A stretch of 64,000 nt of DNA, from the NCBI RefSeq assembly GCF_000940805.1, contig NZ_CP007142.1, positions 2,890,593 through 2,954,592 of the forward strand, given 5' to 3'. The notes beneath the pieces are model-generated. The model ran no database searches, had not been told where the DNA came from, and saw only the letters and a program-made list of their open reading frames with translations. Below, piece by piece: positions 36,081-43,804 of the stretch. This DNA comes from Gynuella sunshinyii YC6258 (GTDB lineage: Bacteria; Pseudomonadota; Gammaproteobacteria; Pseudomonadales; Natronospirillaceae). Within the stretch, counting starts at the first letter, position 1. Each line of letters begins with the position of its first letter. Position numbers and translations under genes: made by a program.

Positions 36081-36488
36081 TTATGTCGCTTTACGGTGTG
36101 ATGCCAGGATATATGCGACGACCACTTCCATTTGATTGGAAGATTGGGATTTCAACGCCAGACGGATCAGGTCAATGGGGCGTTCATTTTCCTGCGCCAG
36201 TTCGGCAATACCGCTAAGCAATCTAAAGCCTTCCAGTGTCAGACAACAGTGGTTAAAGGCATCGTGTTTGTCTATATCATCAAACCGGATCAAGCCCTCT
36301 TGCTGTAACCACAAAATGGTCGCATAAGTCGCCATATAGCGATCACTGTGCATACCATATTCGTCTGGTTGATCGGGTCCGCTGATTTCGTCTACCCAGA
36401 GGATGATCTGGCGAGGGAACTGGCTGTACAGCCGGTTAAAAATACGTCCCGTATCGTTGTAGAACTCAGTGATATGAATATCCAGCAT
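36081..36488 (-). CDS. Hypothetical protein in operon with alaA
   Basis: A 135-residue soluble protein starting MLDIHITEFYNDTGRIFNRL, with QIILWVDEISGPDQPDEYGMH, a winged-helix-like stretch ATILWLQQEGLIRFDDID and CCLTLEGFRLL (in part). The last segments look like a small winged helix, but no family is recognised. It lies nine bases after alaA and is likely co-transcribed and perhaps coupled. Function unknown. Confidence 0.75.
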   Translation of the reverse strand: MLDIHITEFYNDTGRIFNRLYSQFPRQIILWVDEISGPDQPDEYGMHSDRYMATYATILWLQQEGLIRFDDIDKHDAFNHCCLTLEGFRLLSGIAELAQENERPIDLIRLALKSQSSNQMEVVVAYILASHRKAT

Positions 36489-36497
36489 GCTTTGCCT

Positions 36498-37712
36498 TTA
36501 TTGACGGTAATGGTTGAAAAACCGTGCCATGCGATCGATGGCTTCGACCAATATCTCTTTCTGCGGTAGACAGACAATACGGAAATGGTCGGGCTCTGGC
36601 CAGTGAAATGCCCTTCCGTGTACCAGCAGTATTTTTTCCTGCCTTAACAGATCCAGGATCATCCGCTCGTCATCGTGAATGGAAAATTTGCTCTGGTCTA
36701 TTCTGGCAAACAAGTATAGCGCTCCCTTCGGACGAACTGCGCTCAACCCGGGAATGTCATTGATTTTTTGATGGGCGATATCCATTTGGTCGTAGAAACG
36801 CCCACCAGGACATACCAGGTCATTAATACTCTGGTATCCACCCAATGCTGTCTGAATGGCATGTTGGGCCGGAACATTGGCGCACAGACGCATCGAGGAC
36901 AGCATATTGAGCCCTTCGATTAAGTCTTTGGCGTGGTGTTTTGGGCCTGACAGGATCATCCATCCAGCCCGGAAACCGGCCAGGCGGTAATTTTTTGACA
37001 AACCGTTGAATGTCAGACACAAAACATCTTCTGCCAGAGAGGCGAGTGCCGTGTGGGTTGCTCCATCGTAGAGAATTTTGTCATAAATCTCGTCACACAG
37101 AACAATGAGACTATGTTCCCGGGCAATTTGCAGGATGCCTTTGAGGATCTCTTCGGGATATACGGCCCCGGTAGGGTTGTTTGGATTAATAACCACGATT
37201 GCTTTGGTTCGCTCAGTGATTAACGAGCGCATGTGTTGAAGGTCAGGTGTCCAGTCAGATTGTTCATCGCACAGGTAATGTCGTGCGACTCCACCCGACA
37301 ATGTAACCGCGCCAGTCCAGAGCGGATAGTCTGGTGCTGGAATCAATACTTCATCACCATCATTCAGAATGGCCTGAGTAGCCAGGACGATCAGCTCGCT
37401 GACACCATTTCCCAGGTAAATGTCTTCCAGTTCAACGCCCCGAATACGCTTTTGCTGAGAATAATGCATGATGGCTTTACGGGCAGAAAAGATACCTTTC
37501 GAATCGCTGTATCCTTCTGCTTCCGGGAGATTGTAGATGACATCCTGAATAATTTCGTCGGGTGCTTTAAAGTTGAAGGGAGCTGGATTTCCGATGTTCA
37601 ACTTGAGAATGCGGTGGCCTTCTTCTTCAAGTCGCTTGGCTTCGGTTAGTACTGGTCCTCGAATGTCATAGAAGACGTTTTTAAGTTTGTCTGATTTTTG
37701 ATATGAATTCAT
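36498..37712 (-). CDS. alaA: Glutamate-pyruvate (alanine) aminotransferase
   Basis: A 404-residue PLP-dependent class I aminotransferase that makes alanine from pyruvate and glutamate. It matches AlaA/YfbQ: YDIRGPVLTEAKRLEEEGH, ILKLNIGNPAPFNF, PNNPTGAVYP, CDEIYDKILYD and the PLP Lys in FNGLSKNYRLAGFRAGW. Substrate-binding Arg lies in DHFRIVCLP. Divergent from msrB, as in Pseudomonas genomes. Confidence 0.95.
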   Translation of the reverse strand: MNSYQKSDKLKNVFYDIRGPVLTEAKRLEEEGHRILKLNIGNPAPFNFKAPDEIIQDVIYNLPEAEGYSDSKGIFSARKAIMHYSQQKRIRGVELEDIYLGNGVSELIVLATQAILNDGDEVLIPAPDYPLWTGAVTLSGGVARHYLCDEQSDWTPDLQHMRSLITERTKAIVVINPNNPTGAVYPEEILKGILQIAREHSLIVLCDEIYDKILYDGATHTALASLAEDVLCLTFNGLSKNYRLAGFRAGWMILSGPKHHAKDLIEGLNMLSSMRLCANVPAQHAIQTALGGYQSINDLVCPGGRFYDQMDIAHQKINDIPGLSAVRPKGALYLFARIDQSKFSIHDDERMILDLLRQEKILLVHGRAFHWPEPDHFRIVCLPQKEILVEAIDRMARFFNHYRQ

Positions 37713-37928
37713 TCAGGTCCCCGAATACGGAAAAACTGGAATCATACCGAAGCCGCAAAATTAGGAGTAGGGTGTACGGATCGAATATTTCACAAACAGA
37801 TTAGAAAAACCAAAGATCCGCCTATATATAAGTGCCAGCGGTAATGGTCTCGGAATATCCGGAATGCGTTTCGAGGTACCAGCGATTTACATGTGGCGAA
37901 CACAATAGTGATGGATAAAGGGGAGATA

Positions 37929-38324
37929 ATGTCAAAAATAGTCAAATCAGATCAGGAGTGGCAGCAACAGCTTTCACCTGAGTCCTATCGGGTTACGCGT
38001 CAACAGGGAACAGAGCGACCGTTTACTGGAGAGTACTGGGACATGAGTCAGAATGGTACTTACCATTGTATTTGTTGCGATCAGGAGTTATTCAATTCGT
38101 CAACCAAGTTTGACGCCGGATGCGGATGGCCCAGTTTTAATGACGTCATGAATGAAGAGCGGGTGATCAAGCGGGAAGATTTCAGTCACGGCATGCATCG
38201 TATTGAGGTCGTCTGCAGCCATTGTGATGCTCATCTGGGTCACGTATTTCCCGATGGTCCCGAGCCTACAGGTTTGCGCTATTGCATCAATTCGGTTTCG
38301 TTAATATTCAAACCAAAGCCTTAA
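37929..38324 (+). CDS. msrB: Peptide-methionine (R)-S-oxide reductase
   Basis: A 131-residue enzyme that reduces methionine-R-sulfoxide in proteins. Zinc-binding CxxC pairs are present (CICCDQELF and [12 protein letters not shown]), with GWPSF and the catalytic Cys in [11 protein letters not shown]. Start at 37929 is fixed by AAGGGGAG six bases upstream; the frame continues back to 37893 without a ribosome site. No fused MsrA. Confidence 0.95.
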   Translation: MSKIVKSDQEWQQQLSPESYRVTRQQGTERPFTGEYWDMSQNGTYHCICCDQELFNSSTKFDAGCGWPSFNDVMNEERVIKREDFSHGMHRIEVVCSHCDAHLGHVFPDGPEPTGLRYCINSVSLIFKPKP

Positions 38325-38415
38325 CCCAACAATGGCTTCGATTGTTCGCAGGACGCGTGTTGAATATAGCTGTGCCTGCAGGCTTCTTTAGGATAACCGG
38401 AGGTCTGTCAGGCGG

Positions 38416-39186
38416 TCATTCATACAGGTTGGTTTTTTGCCAACTCTGGTCAAAATCGGCAAATTGATCTGTTGCGTCCTGTGGTTCTTTTTTTCTGGCC
38501 TGTTTTTGTTCCGTACTATGCTTGATCCATTCGTCATGAATGTTTTTACGAAGTTGACGGATTTCAATGATTTCCTGCTGATATTCCGCTCTACGCTTGT
38601 TTTTGGTCAGAAAGTCGAGCAGTTTCTGGCAATAGGCGATGGCTTCTTTATAGTTTTTGATGGATCGGGCGCCATTAATACGATTGTGATGAAACGTGAT
38701 GGTCAGATTGATCATACTTTGATCAATCTGACCGGCAAGTTTTTCCGCTTCCTGCGCACTGATGCGTTTTTCCTCCAGTGAGTCTTTGACACAGTTGTAC
38801 AAAGATCTCAATTGATTCATGACCAGCTTGATTTGGTCAGGGTCTTTGATGACAGCACTGCCAGGACGTGCATTCGGGGTTGCCTTACTGTCCCGAACCA
38901 ACACTTCCAGGTCGCTTTTAACATAGGCGGGATTATCAGGCTTCAGTGTCAGAATTTGTTTGGTGTTACGAATCATTGCTGAATAGATAAAACGACTCAT
39001 ATCTGAGGTCAGTAAGCGCAGGGCATCCAGTCTCAAGGCATTTTTCAGTCGTTTGTTCTGTGTGTTCAGAGCCTGTATGGCTTTCAGCCTTTCCATATTG
39101 CGCTTATGCTGGTTTTGAATAACAAGCATTGTGAGCAGCAGCCCTACCAATAAGACAAATATCACGACAGTGATCAGAGCATTCAT
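38416..39186 (-). CDS. Hypothetical membrane-anchored coiled-coil protein
   Basis: A 256-residue protein with one N-terminal membrane helix (LITVVIFVLLVGLLLTMLVI) and a long, charged, helical cytoplasmic part (HKRNMERLKAIQALNTQNKR, EKRISAQEAEKLAGQID, KNKRRAEYQQEIIEIRQLRK). The topology resembles structural or scaffold proteins, but no family is recognised. It faces msrB convergently and stands alone. Confidence 0.7.
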   Translation of the reverse strand: MNALITVVIFVLLVGLLLTMLVIQNQHKRNMERLKAIQALNTQNKRLKNALRLDALRLLTSDMSRFIYSAMIRNTKQILTLKPDNPAYVKSDLEVLVRDSKATPNARPGSAVIKDPDQIKLVMNQLRSLYNCVKDSLEEKRISAQEAEKLAGQIDQSMINLTITFHHNRINGARSIKNYKEAIAYCQKLLDFLTKNKRRAEYQQEIIEIRQLRKNIHDEWIKHSTEQKQARKKEPQDATDQFADFDQSWQKTNLYE

Positions 39187-39289
39187 AAAAATCGGTTAAT
39201 CCGTTCGTAAGGAAATATCTATAGTGTAGACCCTGATTGACACCTTGGGTTATCAATCACTTCAAAGTTGGGTCGTTTTGAGATCATTG

Positions 39290-39303
39290 TCCAATTAATT
39301 GGA
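39290..39303. promoter_or_regulatory. Palindrome TCCAATTAATTGGA upstream of gpgP
   Basis: A perfect 14-bp palindrome 150-170 bases upstream of the gpgP start. A further near-repeat, CACAAAAAGTG (around 39317) and CACCGAAAAAGTGC (around 39362), follows it. They are candidate operators for osmotic or nutrient control of the compatible-solute operon; no regulator can be assigned. Confidence 0.4.
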
Positions 39304-39455
39304 TAACATTTGTTATTTTGCACAAAAAGTGAGGAAATATCATATAGGACTTTTATTGATGCACCGAAAAAGTGCAAAAATTGGGCGAATCTCCATTAAA
39401 TATAGGTGGCAGGGACTTTGCACCTGAGCTAATGACTATAGCGACTAAGATGATT

Positions 39456-40298
39456 ATGGAATTCAGCAAATCAATTCTCGTATTTACTGACCTGGATGGG
39501 ACGTTACTGGATCACGATACATACAGTTGTGAGGCAGCTTCTCCTGCAATTCAAGATCTTCTCCAGCGCCAGATTCCCATTATCCCCTGTACTTCCAAAA
39601 CGTTTGATGAGGGTTGCCTGTTTATGCAGGAGCGAGGCTGGTCGAGTCCTTTTATTTTTGAAAACGGTGGAGGGGTTGCGGTACCGGACAGCCTGATGGC
39701 AAAACTATGGCCAGGGTTTAACGGTGATCTTTTATCGGGCTATGGTGTCCGTCTGCTGGGCGTTCCCCGAACCAGGTTGATTGAAGAAGCTCAGCGGCTC
39801 AAAAAACAGCTGGCGCTGAAGATTGAGCTTGCCTCTGATATGGGGGCTGATCATTTTTCGAAACTGACCGGATTGCCGGTCGATGCAGCTGCCCTTGCAC
39901 TTAAACGCAAAGTCAGTGAGCCCGTCAATTGGTTGGACACTGATGAAAAACTCCAGGAATTTAACCGACAATTACAGCGTGTCAGTCTTCAGGCTGTCAA
40001 AGGTGGGCGGCTGGTGTCGGTGCAGGGAAACAATAATAAAGCCAATGCCGCCAGATTTGTAACTGATTTATACCGTACCGCTGTTGCAGCCAATTGCCGA
40101 ACAGTGGCTCTTGGCGATGCTGCTAATGACAGGGAAATGCTTGAATGGGCTGATTTTGCAATTGTGATTCCAAAGCCTTCAGGAGAGCACCTGTCCGTAA
40201 ATAAACCCGACACAGATCTAATACTGGCTTCTGCCGCCGGACCTGCGGGGTGGAACACTGCAATAAAACAATTATTGAATTTATGGGCACTACACTAG
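39456..40298 (+). CDS. gpgP: HAD phosphatase, glucosyl-/mannosyl-3-phosphoglycerate phosphatase family
   Basis: A phosphatase of the MPGP/YedP HAD subfamily, predicted to remove phosphate from glucosyl-3-phosphoglycerate to give glucosylglycerate. Motifs: FTDLDGTLLDHDT (nucleophile Asp), IIPCTSKT (motif II), GGRLVSVQGNNNKA (Lys, motif III region) and ALGDAANDREML (motif IV). The start is uncertain: ATG 39456 gives 280 residues, near the family length, but Mets at 39432 and 39450 and a GTG at 39372 are in frame with no decisive ribosome site. gpgS begins 11 bases after its stop, which argues for the glucosyl rather than the mannosyl form. Confidence 0.82.
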   Translation: MEFSKSILVFTDLDGTLLDHDTYSCEAASPAIQDLLQRQIPIIPCTSKTFDEGCLFMQERGWSSPFIFENGGGVAVPDSLMAKLWPGFNGDLLSGYGVRLLGVPRTRLIEEAQRLKKQLALKIELASDMGADHFSKLTGLPVDAAALALKRKVSEPVNWLDTDEKLQEFNRQLQRVSLQAVKGGRLVSVQGNNNKANAARFVTDLYRTAVAANCRTVALGDAANDREMLEWADFAIVIPKPSGEHLSVNKPDTDLILASAAGPAGWNTAIKQLLNLWALH

Positions 40299-40308
40299 CG
40301 GAGGAACC

Positions 40309-41532
40309 ATGGGAGATTTTTTTCAAAATGGCATTATTGCCAACTTTCATAACCTGGTTGACCGACCTGTCGAGGACCTGGAAGAAGAGCTCAGGCGATT
40401 TCGGAAAACCAATCCAATTGGTCTGATTCTGCCATCATTGTTTTCAGAACTGGAGATGCCGGCACTGGAGGGCATTATTCAGGAGTTGTCACAAGTTGAC
40501 TATGTCGATGAGATTGTTGTCGGTCTGGACAGAGCCAATGAGGACGAGTTTCGATATGCATTGAAATATTTTGGTCGTTTGCCTCAACGACTGAGAATAT
40601 TGTGGAACGATGGCCCCCGTTTGATGGAGATTGACCAGAAGCTGAAGGAAATTGGATTGGCGCCAGCAGAGTTGGGTAAAGGACGCAATGTCTGGTACTG
40701 CATTGGTTATGCTCAGGCATCCAATCGTACTAAAGCAATTGCCTTACACGATTGTGATGTGGTGACCTATTCCCGCTCAATGCTTGCAAGACTCATCTAT
40801 CCGGTTGCTAATCCAGCGTTTGGGTATCAGTTCTGTAAGGGCTACTATGCACGTGTCGCTGACCAAAAACTCAATGGCAGGGTGTGTCGCTTGTTGGTCG
40901 GCCCGTTGCTCCACAGTCTTAAAAAGGTGTTTGGTGCAGACGACTTCCTTGATTACTTAAGTTCCTTCCGTTATGTCTTGTCTGGTGAGTTTTCATTGCG
41001 TTCCGATATTCTAAAGAATATTCGTATCCCTAGTGATTGGGGGTTGGAAATTGGGGTGTTGGCAGAGTTGCATCGTAATTACAGTGTTAAAAGTATCTGT
41101 CAGGTGGATATCGCCGATGTATATGATCATAAGCATCAGGATTTGTCTCCTGACGATGCCTCGGCCGGTCTATCAAAAATGAGTCGCGATATCACCAAAG
41201 CCATCTATCGTAAACTGGCTATTAATGGACAACTGATTACTGAAGAGCATTTTCGAACTATTAAGGCTGCTTACTATAGAACTGCGTTGGACTATGTCGA
41301 AGTATATTACAACGATGGCGTCATCAATGGTTTGAAGGTTGACCGGCATAAAGAAGAAGAAGCGGTGGAGTTATTTGCGAAAAATATCATGGATGCCGGA
41401 GAGGATTACCTGGCTAACCCGATGGCAACACCTTTCATGCCAAGTTGGAGTCGGGTAATCTCTGCGGTACCGCACATTTTTGAACAACTGGAGATTGCGG
41501 TTGAGGAAGATGCCAAGCAATATTCCAGTTAG
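40309..41532 (+). CDS. gpgS: Glucosyl-3-phosphoglycerate synthase
   Basis: A 407-residue GT-A glycosyltransferase (GT81-like) that joins glucose from an NDP-glucose donor to 3-phosphoglycerate. Family features: GLILPSLFSELEMPAL, VGLDRANEDEF, GKGRNVWYCIGYAQAS, and the metal-binding ALHDCDVVTYS (DxD-type), then SGEFSLRSDILKNI and DWGLEIGVLAEL. The strong AGGAGG-like GGAGG before the ATG and 11-base gap from gpgP indicate one operon. With gpgP and galU it makes a complete UDP-glucose to glucosylglycerate route, a compatible solute of marine and nitrogen-limited bacteria. The donor nucleotide is inferred from galU. Confidence 0.88.
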   Translation: MGDFFQNGIIANFHNLVDRPVEDLEEELRRFRKTNPIGLILPSLFSELEMPALEGIIQELSQVDYVDEIVVGLDRANEDEFRYALKYFGRLPQRLRILWNDGPRLMEIDQKLKEIGLAPAELGKGRNVWYCIGYAQASNRTKAIALHDCDVVTYSRSMLARLIYPVANPAFGYQFCKGYYARVADQKLNGRVCRLLVGPLLHSLKKVFGADDFLDYLSSFRYVLSGEFSLRSDILKNIRIPSDWGLEIGVLAELHRNYSVKSICQVDIADVYDHKHQDLSPDDASAGLSKMSRDITKAIYRKLAINGQLITEEHFRTIKAAYYRTALDYVEVYYNDGVINGLKVDRHKEEEAVELFAKNIMDAGEDYLANPMATPFMPSWSRVISAVPHIFEQLEIAVEEDAKQYSS

Positions 41533-41597
41533 ACAGGTTTGTTATTGAACCAATTAAATGAAACTAAACAAAAGAAACCTATTGAGAAGGAGTGATC

Positions 41598-42440
41598 ATG
41601 ATAACTAAGTGTTTGTTTCCAGTGGGAGGATATGGGACAAGATTCTTGCCAGCCACGAAGGTTATGGCAAAAGAAATTTTGCCCATCGTTAATAAGCCCC
41701 TGGTGCAATACGGTGTTGAGGAAGCGCTAGAAGCGAATTTGAATGAAATAGGTTTTGTGACGGGTCGGGGAAAACGGGTAATTGCCGATCATTTCGACAT
41801 ATCCTATGAGCTGGAGCATCAGATTGCCGGTACCAGTAAGGAAAAATACCTTCGGTCTATCCGGGATGTGATGGCTAAAGGGATTTTCTCATTTACCCGT
41901 CAGCCGGAAATGAAAGGTCTCGGGCATGCCATCCTTACCGGAAAGACACTGATCGGTAACGAGCCTTTTGGTGTGGTTCTGGCAGATGATCTCTGTGTCC
42001 CGGATGAAGGGCACGATAACGTCCTGGCACAGATGGTCCAGATATATAAACAGTTTCGTTGCAGTATAGTGGCGGTTATGGAAGTCCCCATGGATGAAAT
42101 TGAAAAATATGGTGTGATTGCCGGTGAAGAAATGAAAAGTGGTTTATACCGGATCACAGATATGGTCGAGAAGCCGGCCCCAGAAGATGCGCCTTCCAAT
42201 CTGGCCATTATCGGTCGTTATATTCTGACTCCTGATATTTTTGACATTATCGCCGACACGCCAGCGGGAAAAAATGGTGAAGTTCAGTTGACTGATGCAT
42301 TGTTGACCCAGGCTCAGCAGGGGTGTGTTCTGGCCTATAAGTTCAAAGGTACGCGGTTTGATTGTGGAAGCGTCGATGGGTACGTACAGGCGACCAACTA
42401 TGTGTATGAGAATCTCTACAAGAAAGGATTGCTTGAGTAA
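41598..42440 (+). CDS. galU: UTP-glucose-1-phosphate uridylyltransferase
   Basis: A 280-residue enzyme making UDP-glucose. The nucleotide-binding GGYGTRFLPATKVMAKE-type motif is at the N terminus, followed by EYVTGRGKRVIADHFD-like FVTGRGKRVIADHFD, VLADDLCV, EKPAPEDAPSN and GEVQLTDAL. The start is ATG 41598, six bases after AAGGAG; a GTG at 41592 is in frame. Located 65 bases after gpgS, it probably supplies the donor sugar and is likely part of the same unit. Confidence 0.95.
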   Translation: MITKCLFPVGGYGTRFLPATKVMAKEILPIVNKPLVQYGVEEALEANLNEIGFVTGRGKRVIADHFDISYELEHQIAGTSKEKYLRSIRDVMAKGIFSFTRQPEMKGLGHAILTGKTLIGNEPFGVVLADDLCVPDEGHDNVLAQMVQIYKQFRCSIVAVMEVPMDEIEKYGVIAGEEMKSGLYRITDMVEKPAPEDAPSNLAIIGRYILTPDIFDIIADTPAGKNGEVQLTDALLTQAQQGCVLAYKFKGTRFDCGSVDGYVQATNYVYENLYKKGLLE

Positions 42441-42502
42441 GGCCTGATTTTCTGAGATTTTGGGTATGCAGTTGATTTTTATGGATTTTTTTAAAAAAAG
42501 TA

Positions 42503-42530
42503 TTGCATTCCCAAAATCCGTTGGTAATAT
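42503..42530 (+). promoter_or_regulatory. Promoter of tRNA-Glu/tRNA-Gly
   Basis: TTGCAT (42503-42508), a 16-base spacer and TAATAT (42525-42530), followed by a G/C-rich discriminator (ACGCGCC) as in stringently controlled tRNA operons, 37 bases before the tRNA-Glu. Confidence 0.8.
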
Positions 42531-42566
42531 ACGCGCCACTTCCAACGGCAACGTGGAAAACGAAGT

Positions 42567-42642
42567 GTCCCCTTCGTCTAGTGGCCTAGGACACCGCCCT
42601 TTCACGGCGGTAACAGGGGTTCGAGTCCCCTAGGGGACGCCA
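42567..42642 (+). tRNA. tRNA-Glu (TTC)
   Basis: A 76-base tRNA, GTCCCCTTCGTCTAG at the 5' end, anticodon loop CTTTCAC (TTC, Glu), T-arm GGTTCGAGTCC and encoded CCA. Confidence 0.97.
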
Positions 42643-42680
42643 CCTTTTTAATAGAAGGTTGCGTTTAGTTTGGAAATATT

Positions 42681-42756
<76 letters not shown>

Positions 42757-42763
42757 AATTTTA

Positions 42764-42794
42764 AAAAAACCAGTCCATTGTGACTGGTTTTTTT
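42764..42794 (+). terminator. Terminator of the tRNA-Glu/Gly unit
   Basis: AAAACCAGTC and GACTGGTTTT flank a short loop and end in a run of Ts. Ideal for termination, just after tRNA-Gly. Confidence 0.92.
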
Positions 42795-43266
42795 ATGTCT
42801 GAAGGTTTCCTGGGAGAGTCGGACGGAGTGCCCACCGGTTGTCCTCGTTTTTCCCACCTCAAATTTGAACAATCAGTCTTTTGCGACTGGTTTTAATCCC
42901 TCAGCAATTCCCGCTGAGTCGTACCAGATTGCCACCGGCTGAGCCTTGTTTCCTGCTCATTCAGTCTGTTAAGGCGGTATTTCGTCATGGATGATGTTTT
43001 CACTTGAGTGAGAACAGTATTGGTGATGACCGTTAAGATGCAAGGGAGGGTATCAGGTGGCTCAATGCCGGAGAATCAAGCAGACAGGAGTGATCGCTTT
43101 TATTGATCGAAATGGTCAGTTATTTCATATTTACCAACTCACTAATGCAGTTCATGCTTATTGCACAATTCAGCATGAGTTTGTGTTTAGTATGGGAGTG
43201 GTAGGTATTATCCGAAAAAATCGCTATGTTTATGGTGATTCTGGAAAAGAGAAGGGTGATGTTGGT
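42795..43266. other. Non-coding spacer with decayed tRNA-like copies
   Basis: About 470 bases without a supported gene. The first 180 hold two degenerate copies of the tRNA-Gly 3' half and its terminator (see 42811-42970). The rest (42971-43266) is open in the frame of the next gene but encodes no recognisable domain and probably contains its promoter. Confidence 0.6.
42811..42970 (+). pseudogene. Two degenerate tRNA-Gly/terminator remnants
   Basis: Bases 42811-42894 include GCCCACCGGTTG, CTCGTTTTTCCCACCTC, AAATTTG and then CAGTC-loop-GACTGG, which parallel tRNA-Gly GCCAAGGTTG, CTCGTTTCCCGCTCC, AAATTTT and its terminator hairpin, with the T-arm deleted. Bases 42910-42970 repeat the pattern more weakly (GCCACCGGCTG, CTTGTTTCCTGCTC, CAGTC). 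Best explained as decayed tandem duplications. Alignment was by eye. Confidence 0.4.
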
Positions 43267-43641
43267 ATGGCTTTACGATGGGTTCTGATTGTAGGTGGCT
43301 GGCTGGCGGTATTGCTGGGGTTTATCGGTGTATTTTTGCCTGTGCTGCCTACAACCCCTTTTCTGTTATTGGCAGCTTCGTGTTTTGCCAAGAGTTCTCC
43401 GCGGTTTCATCGGTGGGTGATTTCCAGTCCTTTATTTGGGCCGATTATCAGAGATTGGCAGGATCATAGATTTATTGAGAAGAAGGTTAAAATATGGGCG
43501 ATAGGGGTAACTATCGTTACATTCTCAATATCCATTTATGTCGTACCGTTGATGGCCGTTAAATACTTTCTGGTGGTCATGCTGTTGATATGTCTGTTCT
43601 TTATGATGCGCTTACCCACACGGCCATTGCTAAAGCGCTAA
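43267..43641 (+). CDS. YbaN-family (DUF454) inner-membrane protein
   Basis: A 124-residue membrane protein similar to E. coli YbaN (125 residues). It starts MALRWVLIVGGWLAVLLGFIG and has the family signature LPVLPTTPFLLLAASCFAKSS, then SPLFGPIIRDWQDHR and two further helices. The frame is open back to 43057, but those residues are unlike the family and no ribosome site is there. Function unknown, possibly linked to haem or iron metabolism in some genomes. Confidence 0.85.
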   Translation: MALRWVLIVGGWLAVLLGFIGVFLPVLPTTPFLLLAASCFAKSSPRFHRWVISSPLFGPIIRDWQDHRFIEKKVKIWAIGVTIVTFSISIYVVPLMAVKYFLVVMLLICLFFMMRLPTRPLLKR

Positions 43642-43752
43642 TGAGTATGAGCTGATTGATATGATGAGATAGGGTTTACCTGGTCTGTAAGGGCTGTCGG
43701 GCCGGCTATGACGCTCTTGGAGTTGGGCTGGGAAAAACACTGAACACAAATG

Positions 43753-43779
43753 AAATGAGCCTCATAAGAGGCTCATTTT
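43753..43779. terminator. Bidirectional terminator between ybaN-like gene and aceF
   Basis: AAATGAGCCTC and GAGGCTCATTT, an 11-bp perfect stem with an ATAA loop and T-rich flanks. It ends the leftward aceEF transcript and perhaps also the rightward one. Confidence 0.9.
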
Positions 43780-43804
43780 GTTATTGCTTAAGGCAATCAG
43801 GCAT

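Noticed and set aside
43057-43266. N-terminal extension of the YbaN-like gene
   Set aside because: Family length is about 125 residues and starts at MALRWV; the upstream 70 codons are unlike the family.
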